A stretch of DNA of 39,600 nucleotides, from NCBI GenBank assembly GCA_012729975.1, contig JAAYBW010000095.1, positions 1 to 39,600 on the forward strand. The letters are read 5' to 3'. The notes beneath the pieces are model-generated. The model saw only the letters and a program-made list of their open reading frames with translations. It was not told where the DNA came from and made no database searches. This document shows, one piece after another, positions 15,020-24,260 of this stretch (within the stretch, counting starts at the first letter, position 1; the number at the start of each line of letters is the position of its first letter). The DNA comes from Clostridiales bacterium (GTDB lineage Bacteria; Bacillota; Clostridia; Oscillospirales; Oscillospiraceae). A program made the translations under genes and the position numbers.

Positions 15020-16030
15020 TCAGTGCGTCTTATAAAACGCATGTCCGTACTTGGTGCACTCATCGTCTATCCAGGCTGCGCGGGCTTTTACGCTCGGGTC
15101 GTCCTGGGAGCCGAGCACACTGCCCCAGAATGCGAAGCCGCCGCCCGGCGCGAATGTATCCATGCAGCGCCTGACCTCGGAGCGGACGAACTCCTCCGTC
15201 GCGTCCGGCCAGCCCACGGGGCCCTGTGAATCCCAGCAGCCTACAAGGACGAGCTTATTTCCGTACTTCTTCTTAATACCTACAAGATCGTTTACGACCT
15301 GCGCGGGGTTCCACATTGATACGCCGAAGTCCATCCAGTCCTCTATGAAGTCCTCGCAGCGTCCGCAGTTGTGCATATCGATTATCAGATTCGCGTTCAT
15401 GGCTATCTCGCCCAGTCTGGCGTGGTAGGGTTTAACAAGCTCTCTGTACATTTTCGGAGATATGAAAGGGTTCTTCGCCGTAGCGGTGTCGTCTGTTATC
15501 GATACCAGCTCCGGCTTGTAATACTTTATGCTCTTTTTGAGAACCTCGTCGTAGAAGTCGGCAAGATATTCAAAAAGCGCCATGACCTCCTCCGGTTCTT
15601 CTATCATGGCGCACATGCCTTCTGTGAAGCCCATAAACGCCATCAGGTGCTGGAAGTATCCGACATGAGTGCCCATTTGTAAAGCGCTCTCATTACGGTT
15701 TATATGTTTAGTATCCTTTGCGGCCATGGCCTCCCAGTCTATGTTCGAGATATCCGGGACGTGAATAACATCCCTCCATTTGGTGATATCCTTAAGTATG
15801 AATTCATTCGGAGTAGGCAGCGCGGCACCGCCCGTGCTGTCTGTCGGCGTATAGGTCACCCCGAATATGTCGGTTCCACCGTCTTTTGTCCTGCTTCCCA
15901 TCAGGGCGCTGGGCATGGCCATTGCACACGCAGGAAATCTTCCCGAATCGGGAGGCGCGATACCGTAACGGGGTACCCACTCGGGCTGCTGCCCTCTTGC
16001 CAGCATTAAAAAGTTTTCTTTCTCGGTCAT
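15020..16030 (-). CDS. Uroporphyrinogen decarboxylase-like / MtaA-type methyltransferase
   Basis: 336-residue protein of the UroD/MtaA/CmuA superfamily, probably a zinc-dependent methyltransferase acting on a corrinoid or a thiol, rather than a haem enzyme. Family landmarks are a N-terminal TEKENFLMLARGQQPEWVP stretch, ITDDTATAKNPFISPKMYRE in the middle, and the putative zinc site: His and Cys in DMHNCGRC plus a distal Cys in LVGCWDSQG. An AAGGAGAG SD precedes the ATG by about 10 bases. It is the second gene of a minus-strand pair, 44 bases after the uncharacterised gene. No corrinoid protein or partner methyltransferase is in the window, so the methyl donor and acceptor are unknown. True UroD is less likely because of the Zn-type ligands. 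Confidence 0.8.
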   Translation of the reverse strand: MTEKENFLMLARGQQPEWVPRYGIAPPDSGRFPACAMAMPSALMGSRTKDGGTDIFGVTYTPTDSTGGAALPTPNEFILKDITKWRDVIHVPDISNIDWEAMAAKDTKHINRNESALQMGTHVGYFQHLMAFMGFTEGMCAMIEEPEEVMALFEYLADFYDEVLKKSIKYYKPELVSITDDTATAKNPFISPKMYRELVKPYHARLGEIAMNANLIIDMHNCGRCEDFIEDWMDFGVSMWNPAQVVNDLVGIKKKYGNKLVLVGCWDSQGPVGWPDATEEFVRSEVRRCMDTFAPGGGFAFWGSVLGSQDDPSVKARAAWIDDECTKYGHAFYKTH

Positions 16031-16074
16031 CTGCTTAGTTCTCTCCTTTTATATCATTACAATTTACTATTACC

Positions 16075-17115
16075 TCATTTAGTCAGCGAGTCTTCCTGTG
16101 TCGGCTGGCGTGATATTCCCTTAGCGTACTTAAAAGAGTTTATCGCTGAAAGAAAGCTTAAAACTCTCACGGGTATTCCGATTTTCCGGCATACCTCGCC
16201 GAGCATATCTTTAACCTTTCGGTTCTGAACGTAGAATATCAGCGGACGCCCGTACTTTTCAATGAAGCCCATTATAAGCGACACAACTGTGTCGATTTCG
16301 CTGTCGTCAGGAGTAAATACTTCAAATTCCACGAGTTGGCCTGTTTTCTCATCAGCGATCAGAGCCATTCCCGGATAAAAAGGTTTTTTGCCCGCATCGT
16401 CATCAAGAGGTACGGGGAGCCTGAAAACGTCCAGTTCCAAACGCGCGTCCACAAGCTGTTTTCTTCGCAGGCGCGCCAGCAGAAGCTCGTCCCGCAGCAG
16501 TTCGGAATGATATTCGCGCGAAGGTATATGAAGCTTCTCGGACTGTGTCGTCCACTCTCCTGTTTCTTTGTCATATCTTCGCGCAAGGACGTTGCCCAAA
16601 GGAAAAAAGGCCTCGGCTTTGCCTGAGATGTAATCTTCCGCGGCTGAGGTTATATTAGCGAGCAGATCCGCTAAGATCATAACCTCGTCTCCCGTCAGTG
16701 TCCAGGGGACATATCCGGGCTCAAGGCGGCGGAAATACAGTATGTCTCCCGGCGAAGACGCCTGCGCGCCGCAAACCTTCATAAGCTGAATGTCATATGG
16801 TGTCAGTTCCTCTTGACAAGCGAAATACACGGCCAATGAATCCTGCCCGTAAAGCCTCGCCTCCTCCGTGCCCGCATCCGTACCGCACAGCGATTCGAGC
16901 AGATTGCATAGCCCGTATTGGCCAGCGGCACATATTAAGCTCCGGCCGGATTCTCCCGCATCTGCGAAGCTTACCCAATAAGAATCCTTGCTGATGAGCG
17001 ATTCAACGCGCAGAAAGTCGGTTTCCCTGAAATAATTCCACGGATCCAGTTTACTCAGTTTGAGAGCTCTTCTGATGAGCTCCGTCCACTGGGCTGTTGT
17101 CGCTTCCGATATCAA
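16075..17115 (-). CDS. Uncharacterised protein (DUF6930/DUF7309-like)
   Basis: About 346 residues with no signal peptide or membrane segment. The N-terminal part (WTELIRRALKLSKLDPWNYF, then YGLCNLLESLCG, then PGYVPWTLTGDEVMILADLL) resembles proteins I recall under DUF7309. The C-terminal part (RPLIFYVQNRKVKDMLGEVC) resembles DUF6930. Neither has a known activity. I choose TTG 17115 as the start because GGAGGTG stands 5 bases upstream of it; the first ATG-type codon, at 17151, has no SD. The methyltransferase follows after 44 bases, so the two probably share a transcript. The gene diverges from recJ. Confidence 0.65.
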   Translation of the reverse strand: MISEATTAQWTELIRRALKLSKLDPWNYFRETDFLRVESLISKDSYWVSFADAGESGRSLICAAGQYGLCNLLESLCGTDAGTEEARLYGQDSLAVYFACQEELTPYDIQLMKVCGAQASSPGDILYFRRLEPGYVPWTLTGDEVMILADLLANITSAAEDYISGKAEAFFPLGNVLARRYDKETGEWTTQSEKLHIPSREYHSELLRDELLLARLRRKQLVDARLELDVFRLPVPLDDDAGKKPFYPGMALIADEKTGQLVEFEVFTPDDSEIDTVVSLIMGFIEKYGRPLIFYVQNRKVKDMLGEVCRKIGIPVRVLSFLSAINSFKYAKGISRQPTQEDSLTK

Positions 17116-17238
17116 TCGGGCACCTCCGTCCGCACGCAGAGTATGCACCACAGTCGCTGATATATATTAACACATACTCAGCCTGTCTGGGAATAGTTTC
17201 TCGAGAAAAGTTTGCGCCGGGGCTTCCCTTTAAAACGG

Positions 17239-17267
17239 TTGAGAAAGCGCATCATTTCTGCTATAAT
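17239..17267 (+). promoter_or_regulatory. Sigma-A promoter for recJ
   Basis: TTGAGA (17239-17244) and a perfect TATAAT (17262-17267) are separated by 17 bases. The predicted start near 17274 rules out a recJ start codon at 17212 and supports TTG 17317. Confidence 0.75.
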
Positions 17268-17316
17268 AAGTCATTACGGATTAAATATCAAGAAAGATCG
17301 GCGGGGGGCGAGAGAT

Positions 17317-19377
17317 TTGCGCAGGCATGAATGGAGCTTAGCATGGAATGTCAGGGGTTATGACCGCGGCGAAGCGAGTTTGCTTGAAGCGTCGGGATAT
17401 AATCCTCTTGTCGCTGCTCTTTTGGCGTCCCGCGGCTGCGGGAGTCCCGAAAAAGCCGCCGATTTCCTTCGTGACGATCTGGGTATACTCTCCGATCCGT
17501 TTTTACTTATCGACATGGATAAAGCGGTAGCGCGGATCCGGAAGGCCGTCGCTTCAAACGAGCATGTCGCCGTATTCGGCGATTATGACGTTGACGGCAT
17601 CACCTCGTCATGTATAGTATCCCGATGGTTCAGATCTCAGGGCCTGCGCTGCGAGACCTACATACCCGAGAGGCTCACCGAGGGTTACGGATTATCTGAA
17701 GAAGCGCTTCGGCAGCTGGCCGAAAAGGGCTGCACTCTGGTTGTTACGGTCGACTGCGGTGTCACCGCGCCGGAGCAGGTAAAATTCGGATACTCGCTCG
17801 GCATGGATTTTGTGATAACAGACCACCACAAATGCATGGATACTCTTCCGCGGGCGGAGGCGGTAGTCGATCCGCACAGACATGACTGCCCGTATCCTTT
17901 CAAGGGTCTGGCCGGAGTAGGCGTGGCTTTTAAGCTTATCTGCGCGCTTGAGGGCTCCGATAAGTTCGAGGAGGTCATGGAACAGTACGGGGAGCTTGCC
18001 GCTATCGGAACCGTGGCCGATATCATGCCCGTAACCGGAGAGAACCGCGCGATAATCAAACGCGGCATATCCGTGAGCCGGTCGGGCAAGGGATCCATCG
18101 GTCTGCGCGCTCTGATGAACGAAATACATCTGCAGCCCGCCTTGCTCACAGATCTTGACTTAAGCTTTTCGATAGTGCCCAGGCTTAACGCGGCGGGACG
18201 TATGGGTCATGTCAGTCTTGCGTATGACCTTCTTATGGCAGACGATTCCGAATCCGCCGGGACGCTCGCATCAAAGCTGTGTGCACTGAACACCGCCAGG
18301 CGTGAGGTGGAAAACCGCATATATAAGGAAGCGCTGGAAATGCTGCCCGAAAATGTCGATACTCCGATAGTCCTTGCGGATCCGGGCTGGCATCAGGGAG
18401 TATCGGGGATTGTCGCCTCGCGCCTTGCGGAGCGCTTTGGGGTTCCCGCCGTTGTCATCAGCATCGAAAACGGCGAGGGGCGCGGCTCCTGCAGGAGCTG
18501 CTATGGTTTTTCCATCTACAATGCGCTTGATTCCCTCAAAAGCCTGCTGGGCAGCTACGGAGGCCACGCTCTGGCCGCCGGAATGACTTTACCCGAGGAA
18601 AACATCGACTCTTTTCGCGCGGCACTCACCGAATACTATAACGCTCTGCGCTCGGAAGGCGCACAGGCCGAACTGCACATCGATTTTGAGGCGGACGACC
18701 TGTCTTTGATGACGCTGGAAAACTTCGAGGCTCTCACACTTACCGCCCCCTGGGGTTACGGAAATCCTCCGGCAAGGATATGCGTAAAAAACGCGGTAGT
18801 GGAGCAGATATTTTCGATCGGCGGTGACAAGCATTTAAAGATGCGCATTAAAAAGGGTTCCTCCACAGCGGACTGCATCTATTTTTCAATGACGGTGAAG
18901 GAACTCGGCCTTCAGCCCGGCTCGCTTTGCAGCCTTGCTTTTGAACCCAATATAAACGACTTTCGAGGGGTTCGCAGCGCTCAGCTGCTTGTAAAAGACG
19001 TTATTCCCTCCCCCGTTCCCGTTGAGCGCGACTTTGACCTTTGTCGTCTGGTTGTTTCGGGACGCGCCGATGCTTTATCCGATGAGGAAAAAGCGCATCT
19101 CCTTCCCGATCGGATCGAGCTTGCTGCGGTCTGGCGCGCGCTTGTTTCAAAACGCGGCGCTCTGAGCGGTCAGCACGCTCATGTTATGTCCTCGCTTTGC
19201 GCCGCCGCCGGCATCGGCAGGCCGGGCTGCGTTAACGTATGCATATGTGTTCTGGAGGAGCTTGGACTTATAAAAGTAAAACGCGATTATAACGGGCATA
19301 TGGATATAAGCGTGTCCGAGTCTCCCGCGAAGAAGGATCTGAACAACTCCGGAATTCTGCGAGCACTAAAAGGATAA
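17317..19377 (+). CDS. recJ: Single-stranded-DNA-specific exonuclease RecJ
   Basis: 5'-3' ssDNA exonuclease of recombination and mismatch repair. The DHH phosphoesterase domain shows DYDVDG (from residue 89) and DHH (169-171). The DHHA1 domain has GGH (415-417, SYGGHALAAGM). An OB-like domain follows, and then a C-terminal region of about 110 residues (from about residue 570) resembling the Bacillota RecJ C-terminal module. The length (686 aa) is in the family range. The start is TTG 17317, 6-14 bases after a G-rich SD (GGGGGGCGAG); the reading frame remains open upstream, but the promoter at 17239-17267 lies inside that extension. The stop is immediately before rel, so the two are co-transcribed. 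Confidence 0.93.
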   Translation: MRRHEWSLAWNVRGYDRGEASLLEASGYNPLVAALLASRGCGSPEKAADFLRDDLGILSDPFLLIDMDKAVARIRKAVASNEHVAVFGDYDVDGITSSCIVSRWFRSQGLRCETYIPERLTEGYGLSEEALRQLAEKGCTLVVTVDCGVTAPEQVKFGYSLGMDFVITDHHKCMDTLPRAEAVVDPHRHDCPYPFKGLAGVGVAFKLICALEGSDKFEEVMEQYGELAAIGTVADIMPVTGENRAIIKRGISVSRSGKGSIGLRALMNEIHLQPALLTDLDLSFSIVPRLNAAGRMGHVSLAYDLLMADDSESAGTLASKLCALNTARREVENRIYKEALEMLPENVDTPIVLADPGWHQGVSGIVASRLAERFGVPAVVISIENGEGRGSCRSCYGFSIYNALDSLKSLLGSYGGHALAAGMTLPEENIDSFRAALTEYYNALRSEGAQAELHIDFEADDLSLMTLENFEALTLTAPWGYGNPPARICVKNAVVEQIFSIGGDKHLKMRIKKGSSTADCIYFSMTVKELGLQPGSLCSLAFEPNINDFRGVRSAQLLVKDVIPSPVPVERDFDLCRLVVSGRADALSDEEKAHLLPDRIELAAVWRALVSKRGALSGQHAHVMSSLCAAAGIGRPGCVNVCICVLEELGLIKVKRDYNGHMDISVSESPAKKDLNNSGILRALKG

Positions 19378-19386
19378 GTGGTACCG

Positions 19387-21582
19387 ATGGACGAAGTATA
19401 TCAGTCATATCTTGACCTTGAAGAGAAGATCAGGGAGTACGATCCGGACCTGAACGCTTCCCGGCTCAGATCCGCGTATGAGTACGCCCGGCAGATGCAT
19501 GGCAACCAGAAACGCAAGGACGGTTCTGCGTATATCACGCATCCGATCGCCTCTGCCGAGATAACGGCTGAGATGGGGCTTGACGAGGACGCCATCGTCG
19601 CCTGTCTGCTGCACGACTGCATCGAGGACACAAAGGCGACGTATGAGGACATAAGCAAGCGCTTCGGTTCTACGGTAGCCGATATCGTGGAGGGAGTAAC
19701 AAAGCTCACCCGGGTCACCTACACCAGCAAGGAAGAGGAACAGGTCGAGAATCTTCGCAAAATGCTCATCGCTATGGCAAAAGACATACGGGTCATCCTC
19801 ATTAAAATTGCCGACCGCCTCCACAACATGCGCACGATGAACTACCAGAGCGCCGAAAAGCAGCGCGAAAAGGCCCGCGAGACGATGGAGGTATACGCCC
19901 CCATCGCACACAGGCTCGGAATGCAGAAAATCAAATGGGAGCTTGAAGATCTGGCTCTTATATATCTTGATCCGCTGGGTTATTCGGAACTGAGTGCCAA
20001 ACTGGAAATGCGAATGAAGTCCCTTGAGGGATTCATGACCTCAATACAAAGAAAGATTTCCTCCCGCATGGATGAGTACGGCATAAAGGCTGCCGTTTTC
20101 GGCCGCATTAAGCACATTTACAGCATATACCGCAAAATGTACAGTCAGCACAGGGACTTCAACGAGGTTTTTGATATATGCGCCTTCCGGGTCATAGTGG
20201 ACGATATCGCGGACTGTTATAATGTTCTCGGTCACATACACGACCTTTTTAAGCCGCTGCCCGGCAAATTTAAGGATTATATAAGCACGCCGAAGGCCAA
20301 CAACTACCAGAGCATACACACTACAGTTATCGGCACCGAGGGAATACCCTTCGAGGTTCAGATACGTACGCGCGAAATGCATCATACCGCCGAATACGGA
20401 ATAGCAGCGCATTGGAAATACAAAGAAGGCCTTACCTCTAAAACCGCCGGCGAGGAAAAGTTCGCCTGGATACGCACACTGCTCGAAACTCAGCAGGATA
20501 CCGACGCGCAGGACTTTGTTCAGGCGCTTAAGATAGATTTGTTCGGAGACGAGGTCTTTGTTTTCACTCCTCAGGGCGACGTTATAAATCTGCCGGCCGG
20601 CGCGACGCCGATAGATTTTGCCTACGCGATACACAGCGCAGTGGGAAACCGCATGACCGGCGCCAAGGTCAACGGCAAGCTCGTTACTATCGATACGGCC
20701 CTATCCAACGGTGACGTCGTTGAGATACTTACCTCCGGCGCTTCAAAGGGACCCAGCCGCGACTGGATGAGCATAGCGAAAAGCTCCGAAGCGCGGGGCA
20801 AGATTAAACAGTGGTTTAAAAAAGAGCGCCGCGAAGAAAACATCATACACGGCAAAGCGTCATTTGAAGCCGAGATGAAACGCAACAATCTGCGTTTGTC
20901 TGATCCGGATATGGATGATCTGCTCCCCGTTATACTAAAAAAGCTTTCCTTTTCAAGCCTCGACGATATGTACGCGGCAATCGGCTACGGCGGGCTGACC
21001 TCGGTGAGGGCCGTCAACCGTGTGCGCGAGGAACTCATCCGCGTCAAAAAACAAGACAGAGAGAAAATACAGACAGATAAGCTTGCCTCCGCCGCGCCCG
21101 CCGCCAGAAGCACGCGTCCCATACGCGGCATAATGGTCGAGGGACTTGACAACTGTCTTATTAAATTCTCGCGCTGCTGTACGCCTGTGCCCGGAGACTC
21201 CGTGGTTGGTTTCATCACCAGGGGTTACGGAGTTTCGGTTCACCGCAAAACCTGCCAGAACTATAAAAACGCCAGAGCACGGGGCGAGGACGAGGGCCGC
21301 TGGATCAATGTCAGCTGGGGCGACACCGCGGGCGAAACCTACGAGACCTCGCTGAAGGTTCTCTCCAGGGACAGGGGAGGACTTGTGCTCGACCTGGCTA
21401 CCGCTTTAAGCGCGGCCAAGGTTAAGATAAATTCATTAAGCGCCCGCGATTTGGGAAACGGCAACGCGCTGGCCTATGTGTCTGTCAACGTTAAGGATCT
21501 CGAGGAACTGAGCGCTCTTATCTCGCGGCTGGAAGTGCTTTCGGGAGTTACAAGCGTGCTCAGGTCCGGTGCGGAGACATAA
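19387..21582 (+). CDS. rel: Bifunctional (p)ppGpp synthetase/hydrolase
   Basis: Makes and degrades the alarmone (p)ppGpp in the stringent response. The hydrolase domain has HDCIED (H76, D77, E80, D81). The synthetase region contains GHIHDLFKPLPGKFKDYI, NNYQSIHTTV and EVQIRT, and appears intact. Then come TGS (EVFVFTPQGDVINLP, HSAVGNRM), the zinc-finger/conserved-Cys region (FSRCCTPVPGD, HRKTC) and a C-terminal ACT domain. The length of 731 aa is typical of the Bacillota Rel. The reading frame also allows GTG 19378, but AAAGGA fits ATG 19387 better (12 bases, against 3). It directly abuts recJ, and dtd follows after 32 bases. This Rel-dtd-MBL-hemZ order is familiar from Clostridia. Confidence 0.95.
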   Translation: MDEVYQSYLDLEEKIREYDPDLNASRLRSAYEYARQMHGNQKRKDGSAYITHPIASAEITAEMGLDEDAIVACLLHDCIEDTKATYEDISKRFGSTVADIVEGVTKLTRVTYTSKEEEQVENLRKMLIAMAKDIRVILIKIADRLHNMRTMNYQSAEKQREKARETMEVYAPIAHRLGMQKIKWELEDLALIYLDPLGYSELSAKLEMRMKSLEGFMTSIQRKISSRMDEYGIKAAVFGRIKHIYSIYRKMYSQHRDFNEVFDICAFRVIVDDIADCYNVLGHIHDLFKPLPGKFKDYISTPKANNYQSIHTTVIGTEGIPFEVQIRTREMHHTAEYGIAAHWKYKEGLTSKTAGEEKFAWIRTLLETQQDTDAQDFVQALKIDLFGDEVFVFTPQGDVINLPAGATPIDFAYAIHSAVGNRMTGAKVNGKLVTIDTALSNGDVVEILTSGASKGPSRDWMSIAKSSEARGKIKQWFKKERREENIIHGKASFEAEMKRNNLRLSDPDMDDLLPVILKKLSFSSLDDMYAAIGYGGLTSVRAVNRVREELIRVKKQDREKIQTDKLASAAPAARSTRPIRGIMVEGLDNCLIKFSRCCTPVPGDSVVGFITRGYGVSVHRKTCQNYKNARARGEDEGRWINVSWGDTAGETYETSLKVLSRDRGGLVLDLATALSAAKVKINSLSARDLGNGNALAYVSVNVKDLEELSALISRLEVLSGVTSVLRSGAET

Positions 21583-21614
21583 GCGAAAAAGTTGTAATAA
21601 GGAGCGGTTGCCTT

Positions 21615-22061
21615 ATGAGAGCTGTCGTAACGCGAGTTATATCGGCCGGCGTTGAATGCGGCGGCGTTGAGCTGGGAAAAATCGAAACGGGTTTTTTAGT
21701 GCTTCTGGCCGTGAAAAGCACAGATACTCCGGTTCATGCCGAGCTGCTGGCACGGAAAATCTGCCAAATGCGTGTTTTCGGAGATGAAAACGGCAAGATG
21801 AATCTCTCCCTTGCCGATGTCTCGGGTTCACTGCTGGTGGTATCTCAGTTCACGCTTTACGCTTCATGTAAAAAAGGCCGCCGTCCGGACTTTTTCGCCG
21901 CCGCCGGGCCCCAAACCGCGATACCTCTCTACGAGCATTTCATCGCCCTTTGCCGCGGGCAGGGCTTTAATACGCAGACAGGCGCGTTCGGAGCGGATAT
22001 GCGCGTACACTCCGTAAACGACGGCCCGGTTACGATAATACTCGATACCGACGATCTGTAA
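21615..22061 (+). CDS. dtd: D-aminoacyl-tRNA deacylase
   Basis: Removes D-amino acids (and glycine mischarged on tRNA-Ala) from tRNA, protecting translation. The two catalytic signatures are visible: SQFTLYA (about residue 79) and NDGPVTI near the C-terminus. The 148-aa length and the start MRAVVTRV fit the family. An AAGGAG SD is present (ATAAGGAGCGGTTGCC before the ATG). It follows rel and ends in an intrinsic terminator about 40 bases downstream. Confidence 0.95.
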   Translation: MRAVVTRVISAGVECGGVELGKIETGFLVLLAVKSTDTPVHAELLARKICQMRVFGDENGKMNLSLADVSGSLLVVSQFTLYASCKKGRRPDFFAAAGPQTAIPLYEHFIALCRGQGFNTQTGAFGADMRVHSVNDGPVTIILDTDDL

Positions 22062-22102
22062 TAACATCCTCCCGGCGGTCTTTGATTTTTGAGCTCATTT
22101 CA

Positions 22103-22133
22103 CCTCCCGCGCAATGGGGGAGGGTTTTTATTA
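22103..22133 (+). terminator. Intrinsic terminator after dtd
   Basis: CCTCCC (22103-22108) pairs with GGGAGG (22118-22123), followed by GTTTTTATTA. It separates recJ-rel-dtd from the MBL-hemZ genes. Confidence 0.75.
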
Positions 22134-22137
22134 TATC

Positions 22138-22153
22138 TGCACCGACGGGTGCA
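22138..22153 (+). other. Hairpin immediately before the SD of the MBL gene
   Basis: TGCACC-GACG-GGTGCA is a perfect 6-bp stem with a tetraloop ending directly at the SD (TTGGAGG) of the next gene. It could modulate ribosome access or stabilise the 5' end. Confidence 0.35.
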
Positions 22154-22165
22154 TTGGAGGTAATT

Positions 22166-22777
22166 ATGCTCATTAAAACTCTAACGGTAGGACAGCTTTC
22201 CACCAACTGCTATGTAGTAACGGACGAAACCACAATGGATTGCGCTCTTATCGATCCGGGAGCGGAATCAGGCCGTATACTCAACTACATTGAGGAAAAC
22301 GGCATGCGGCTGCGCTGTATCATGCTCACGCACGGTCATTTTGACCACACAACGGCGGTACCCTCCGTGCGGGAGGCATATCCCGTACCGGTCTACATCA
22401 ACAAAAAGGACACCCGCACCAAAGGCAGCCGGGATGCAATGAAGTGGCTCCCACCCGATGACATAAGCTATTATTCGGAGGGCGACACAATAAAAGCGGG
22501 CTCCCTTGAATTCACCGTAATGGAAACGCCCGGCCACAGTGAGGGCAGCGTTACGCTGCGTTGTGACAACGCGCTTTTTACAGGCGACACGCTGTTTCGG
22601 GATTCCTGCGGGCGCACCGACTTCGAGGGAGGCAATATGCAGGTGCTGCTTGGCTCTCTCAAGCGCCTTTCCGAGCTCGAGGGGGATTTTGAGGTATATC
22701 CGGGACATGCGGAGGCCACATCTCTTAGCAGGGAACGCCGCTTCAACTACTATATGAGATACGCCCTGGAGGGCTGA
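22166..22777 (+). CDS. MBL-fold metallo-hydrolase (glyoxalase II-like)
   Basis: Predicted zinc hydrolase of the metallo-beta-lactamase fold, 203 aa. Metal-binding motifs are THGHFDH (HxHxDH), then a His in the GHSEGS segment, an Asp in FTGDTLF, and a final His in YPGHAEAT. These are the glyoxalase-II/hydroxyacylglutathione-hydrolase-like spacings common in Bacillota, but the substrate is not known. The ATG 22166 start is set by TTGGAGG at 22154-22160, 5 bases upstream; the frame is open further up, but that extension crosses the dtd terminator. The stop is one base before the hemZ ATG, so the two are translationally coupled or at least co-transcribed. Confidence 0.9.
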   Translation: MLIKTLTVGQLSTNCYVVTDETTMDCALIDPGAESGRILNYIEENGMRLRCIMLTHGHFDHTTAVPSVREAYPVPVYINKKDTRTKGSRDAMKWLPPDDISYYSEGDTIKAGSLEFTVMETPGHSEGSVTLRCDNALFTGDTLFRDSCGRTDFEGGNMQVLLGSLKRLSELEGDFEVYPGHAEATSLSRERRFNYYMRYALEG

Positions 22778-22778
22778 T

Positions 22779-24260
22779 ATGCGCATTTTGCTTGTCGGGC
22801 ACGATTATAAATACGCGGTTGAGCAGATGCTGCTCACGCTCTTCCCATCCGAAAGGCCGGAATACGACGCTTCATGCGGCAGCCCGGCTCTTGTCTCCGA
22901 GCTTCTAGTCCTGTCTGACGGCAGAGCCGAATGCGTGAGTAAGATGAGCCTTGAGGGAGCTTCGTATATAGCGCGGCGCCGGACCGATAAACCCGTTGCG
23001 GCCGATGCGATACGCCGGGCAAGTGAGCTGTCTAAGCTGATAAAGCTCTCCTTTTATGAGGCTGCTCTCGCCTCGGGTATAACGCCTCCCGCCTGGGGCG
23101 CTCTTACGGGGGTCAGGCCTGCAAAGCTTGCCGAGGCACACATTATTAATGAAGCTGTCTCCCCTGATGAGGCCGCCGATTATCTGAGCCGTGAGTTCGG
23201 CGTTTCACCCGAAAGAGCGAGTCTCTGCGGCGAAGCGGCAGGCGCGGCCGTAGCGGCGCGCCTTAATCTGAACCCGGACGATGTATCCTTATACGCGGGT
23301 ATTCCGTTTTGCCCCACGCGCTGCTCATATTGTTCCTTTGTAAGCCAGAGCGTTGAAAAATCCGGCGCACTCGTAGAGCCGTATCTGAATGCGCTTTTTC
23401 GCGAAATCGAGGCAGCGGGCAGCGCAATGCGCCGTACCGGTATGACTGCCGTTTCGCTTTATATCGGCGGCGGAACGCCCACTGTTCTATCTGCCTTCGA
23501 GCTTGCTGCGCTCATGGAAAAACTGCGCGGCTGCATGGATCTCGACCGATGCCGCGAGATCACCGTTGAGGCCGGCAGGCCGGATACGGTGACGCGCGAT
23601 AAGCTGCTTGCGCTCAAAGACGCCGGTGTCACAAGAATATCCCTAAACCCACAGACAATGTCGGACGATGTGCTGCGGGCCGTCGGGCGCCGCCATACCG
23701 CGGCGGATGTCCGCGAGAGCATTGAGCTTGCCCGAAGCATAGCCGCCTGGAGCATAAACATGGACCTCATTGCGGGTCTGCCTTCCGATACGCCCGACGG
23801 CTTTAAAAAAAGTCTCGACGAGGTACTTGCGTTTACACCGGAAAACATAACGATTCACACTCTGGCTCTAAAGCGGGGCTCCCGCCTTAATCTTGAGAAA
23901 ACACCGCTGCCCGGTTCAGACGAGGTATCCCAAATGCTTTCCTACGCTCACAGCCGGCTCTTCGGCAGCAGTTATTCACCGTATTACCTATATCGTCAGA
24001 AATACACAGCGGGCGGCCTTGAGAACACCGGCTGGACGAAACCCGGCTTTGCATGCTTGTATAACATATGTATGATGGAAGAGCTTCACAGCATAATATC
24101 AATGGGAGCAGGCGGAGTAACAAAGCTGAAAAACGCCTCGAGCGGCAAAATCACAAGGCTCGTCAACAAAAAATACCCGGAGGAATATATCGCCTCCGTC
24201 GGGGAGTTCGAGAACACGGCACGGAAAATTTTGTCTTTCAAGGAGATTCATGATGATTAA
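22779..24260 (+). CDS. hemZ: Coproporphyrinogen dehydrogenase HemZ (radical SAM)
   Basis: Radical-SAM enzyme of the HemN/HemZ type, annotated in Bacillota as oxygen-independent coproporphyrinogen III dehydrogenase. The 4Fe-4S motif C178-x3-C182-x2-C185 (CPTRCSYC) is followed by YIGGGTPT, then EAGRPDT and LNPQTM. The N-terminal 170 residues are the HemZ-specific extension. The length (493 aa) is typical. The actual substrate in this organism is uncertain, because other haem genes are absent from the window and many HemN-like proteins are not coproporphyrinogen dehydrogenases. It overlaps the next gene by a few bases, so the two are coupled. Confidence 0.85.
   Translation: MRILLVGHDYKYAVEQMLLTLFPSERPEYDASCGSPALVSELLVLSDGRAECVSKMSLEGASYIARRRTDKPVAADAIRRASELSKLIKLSFYEAALASGITPPAWGALTGVRPAKLAEAHIINEAVSPDEAADYLSREFGVSPERASLCGEAAGAAVAARLNLNPDDVSLYAGIPFCPTRCSYCSFVSQSVEKSGALVEPYLNALFREIEAAGSAMRRTGMTAVSLYIGGGTPTVLSAFELAALMEKLRGCMDLDRCREITVEAGRPDTVTRDKLLALKDAGVTRISLNPQTMSDDVLRAVGRRHTAADVRESIELARSIAAWSINMDLIAGLPSDTPDGFKKSLDEVLAFTPENITIHTLALKRGSRLNLEKTPLPGSDEVSQMLSYAHSRLFGSSYSPYYLYRQKYTAGGLENTGWTKPGFACLYNICMMEELHSIISMGAGGVTKLKNASSGKITRLVNKKYPEEYIASVGEFENTARKILSFKEIHDD

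Noticed and set aside
22082..22165. Upstream extension of the MBL hydrolase to 22082
   Set aside because: It would run through the dtd terminator; the SD at 22154-22160 fixes the start at 22166.
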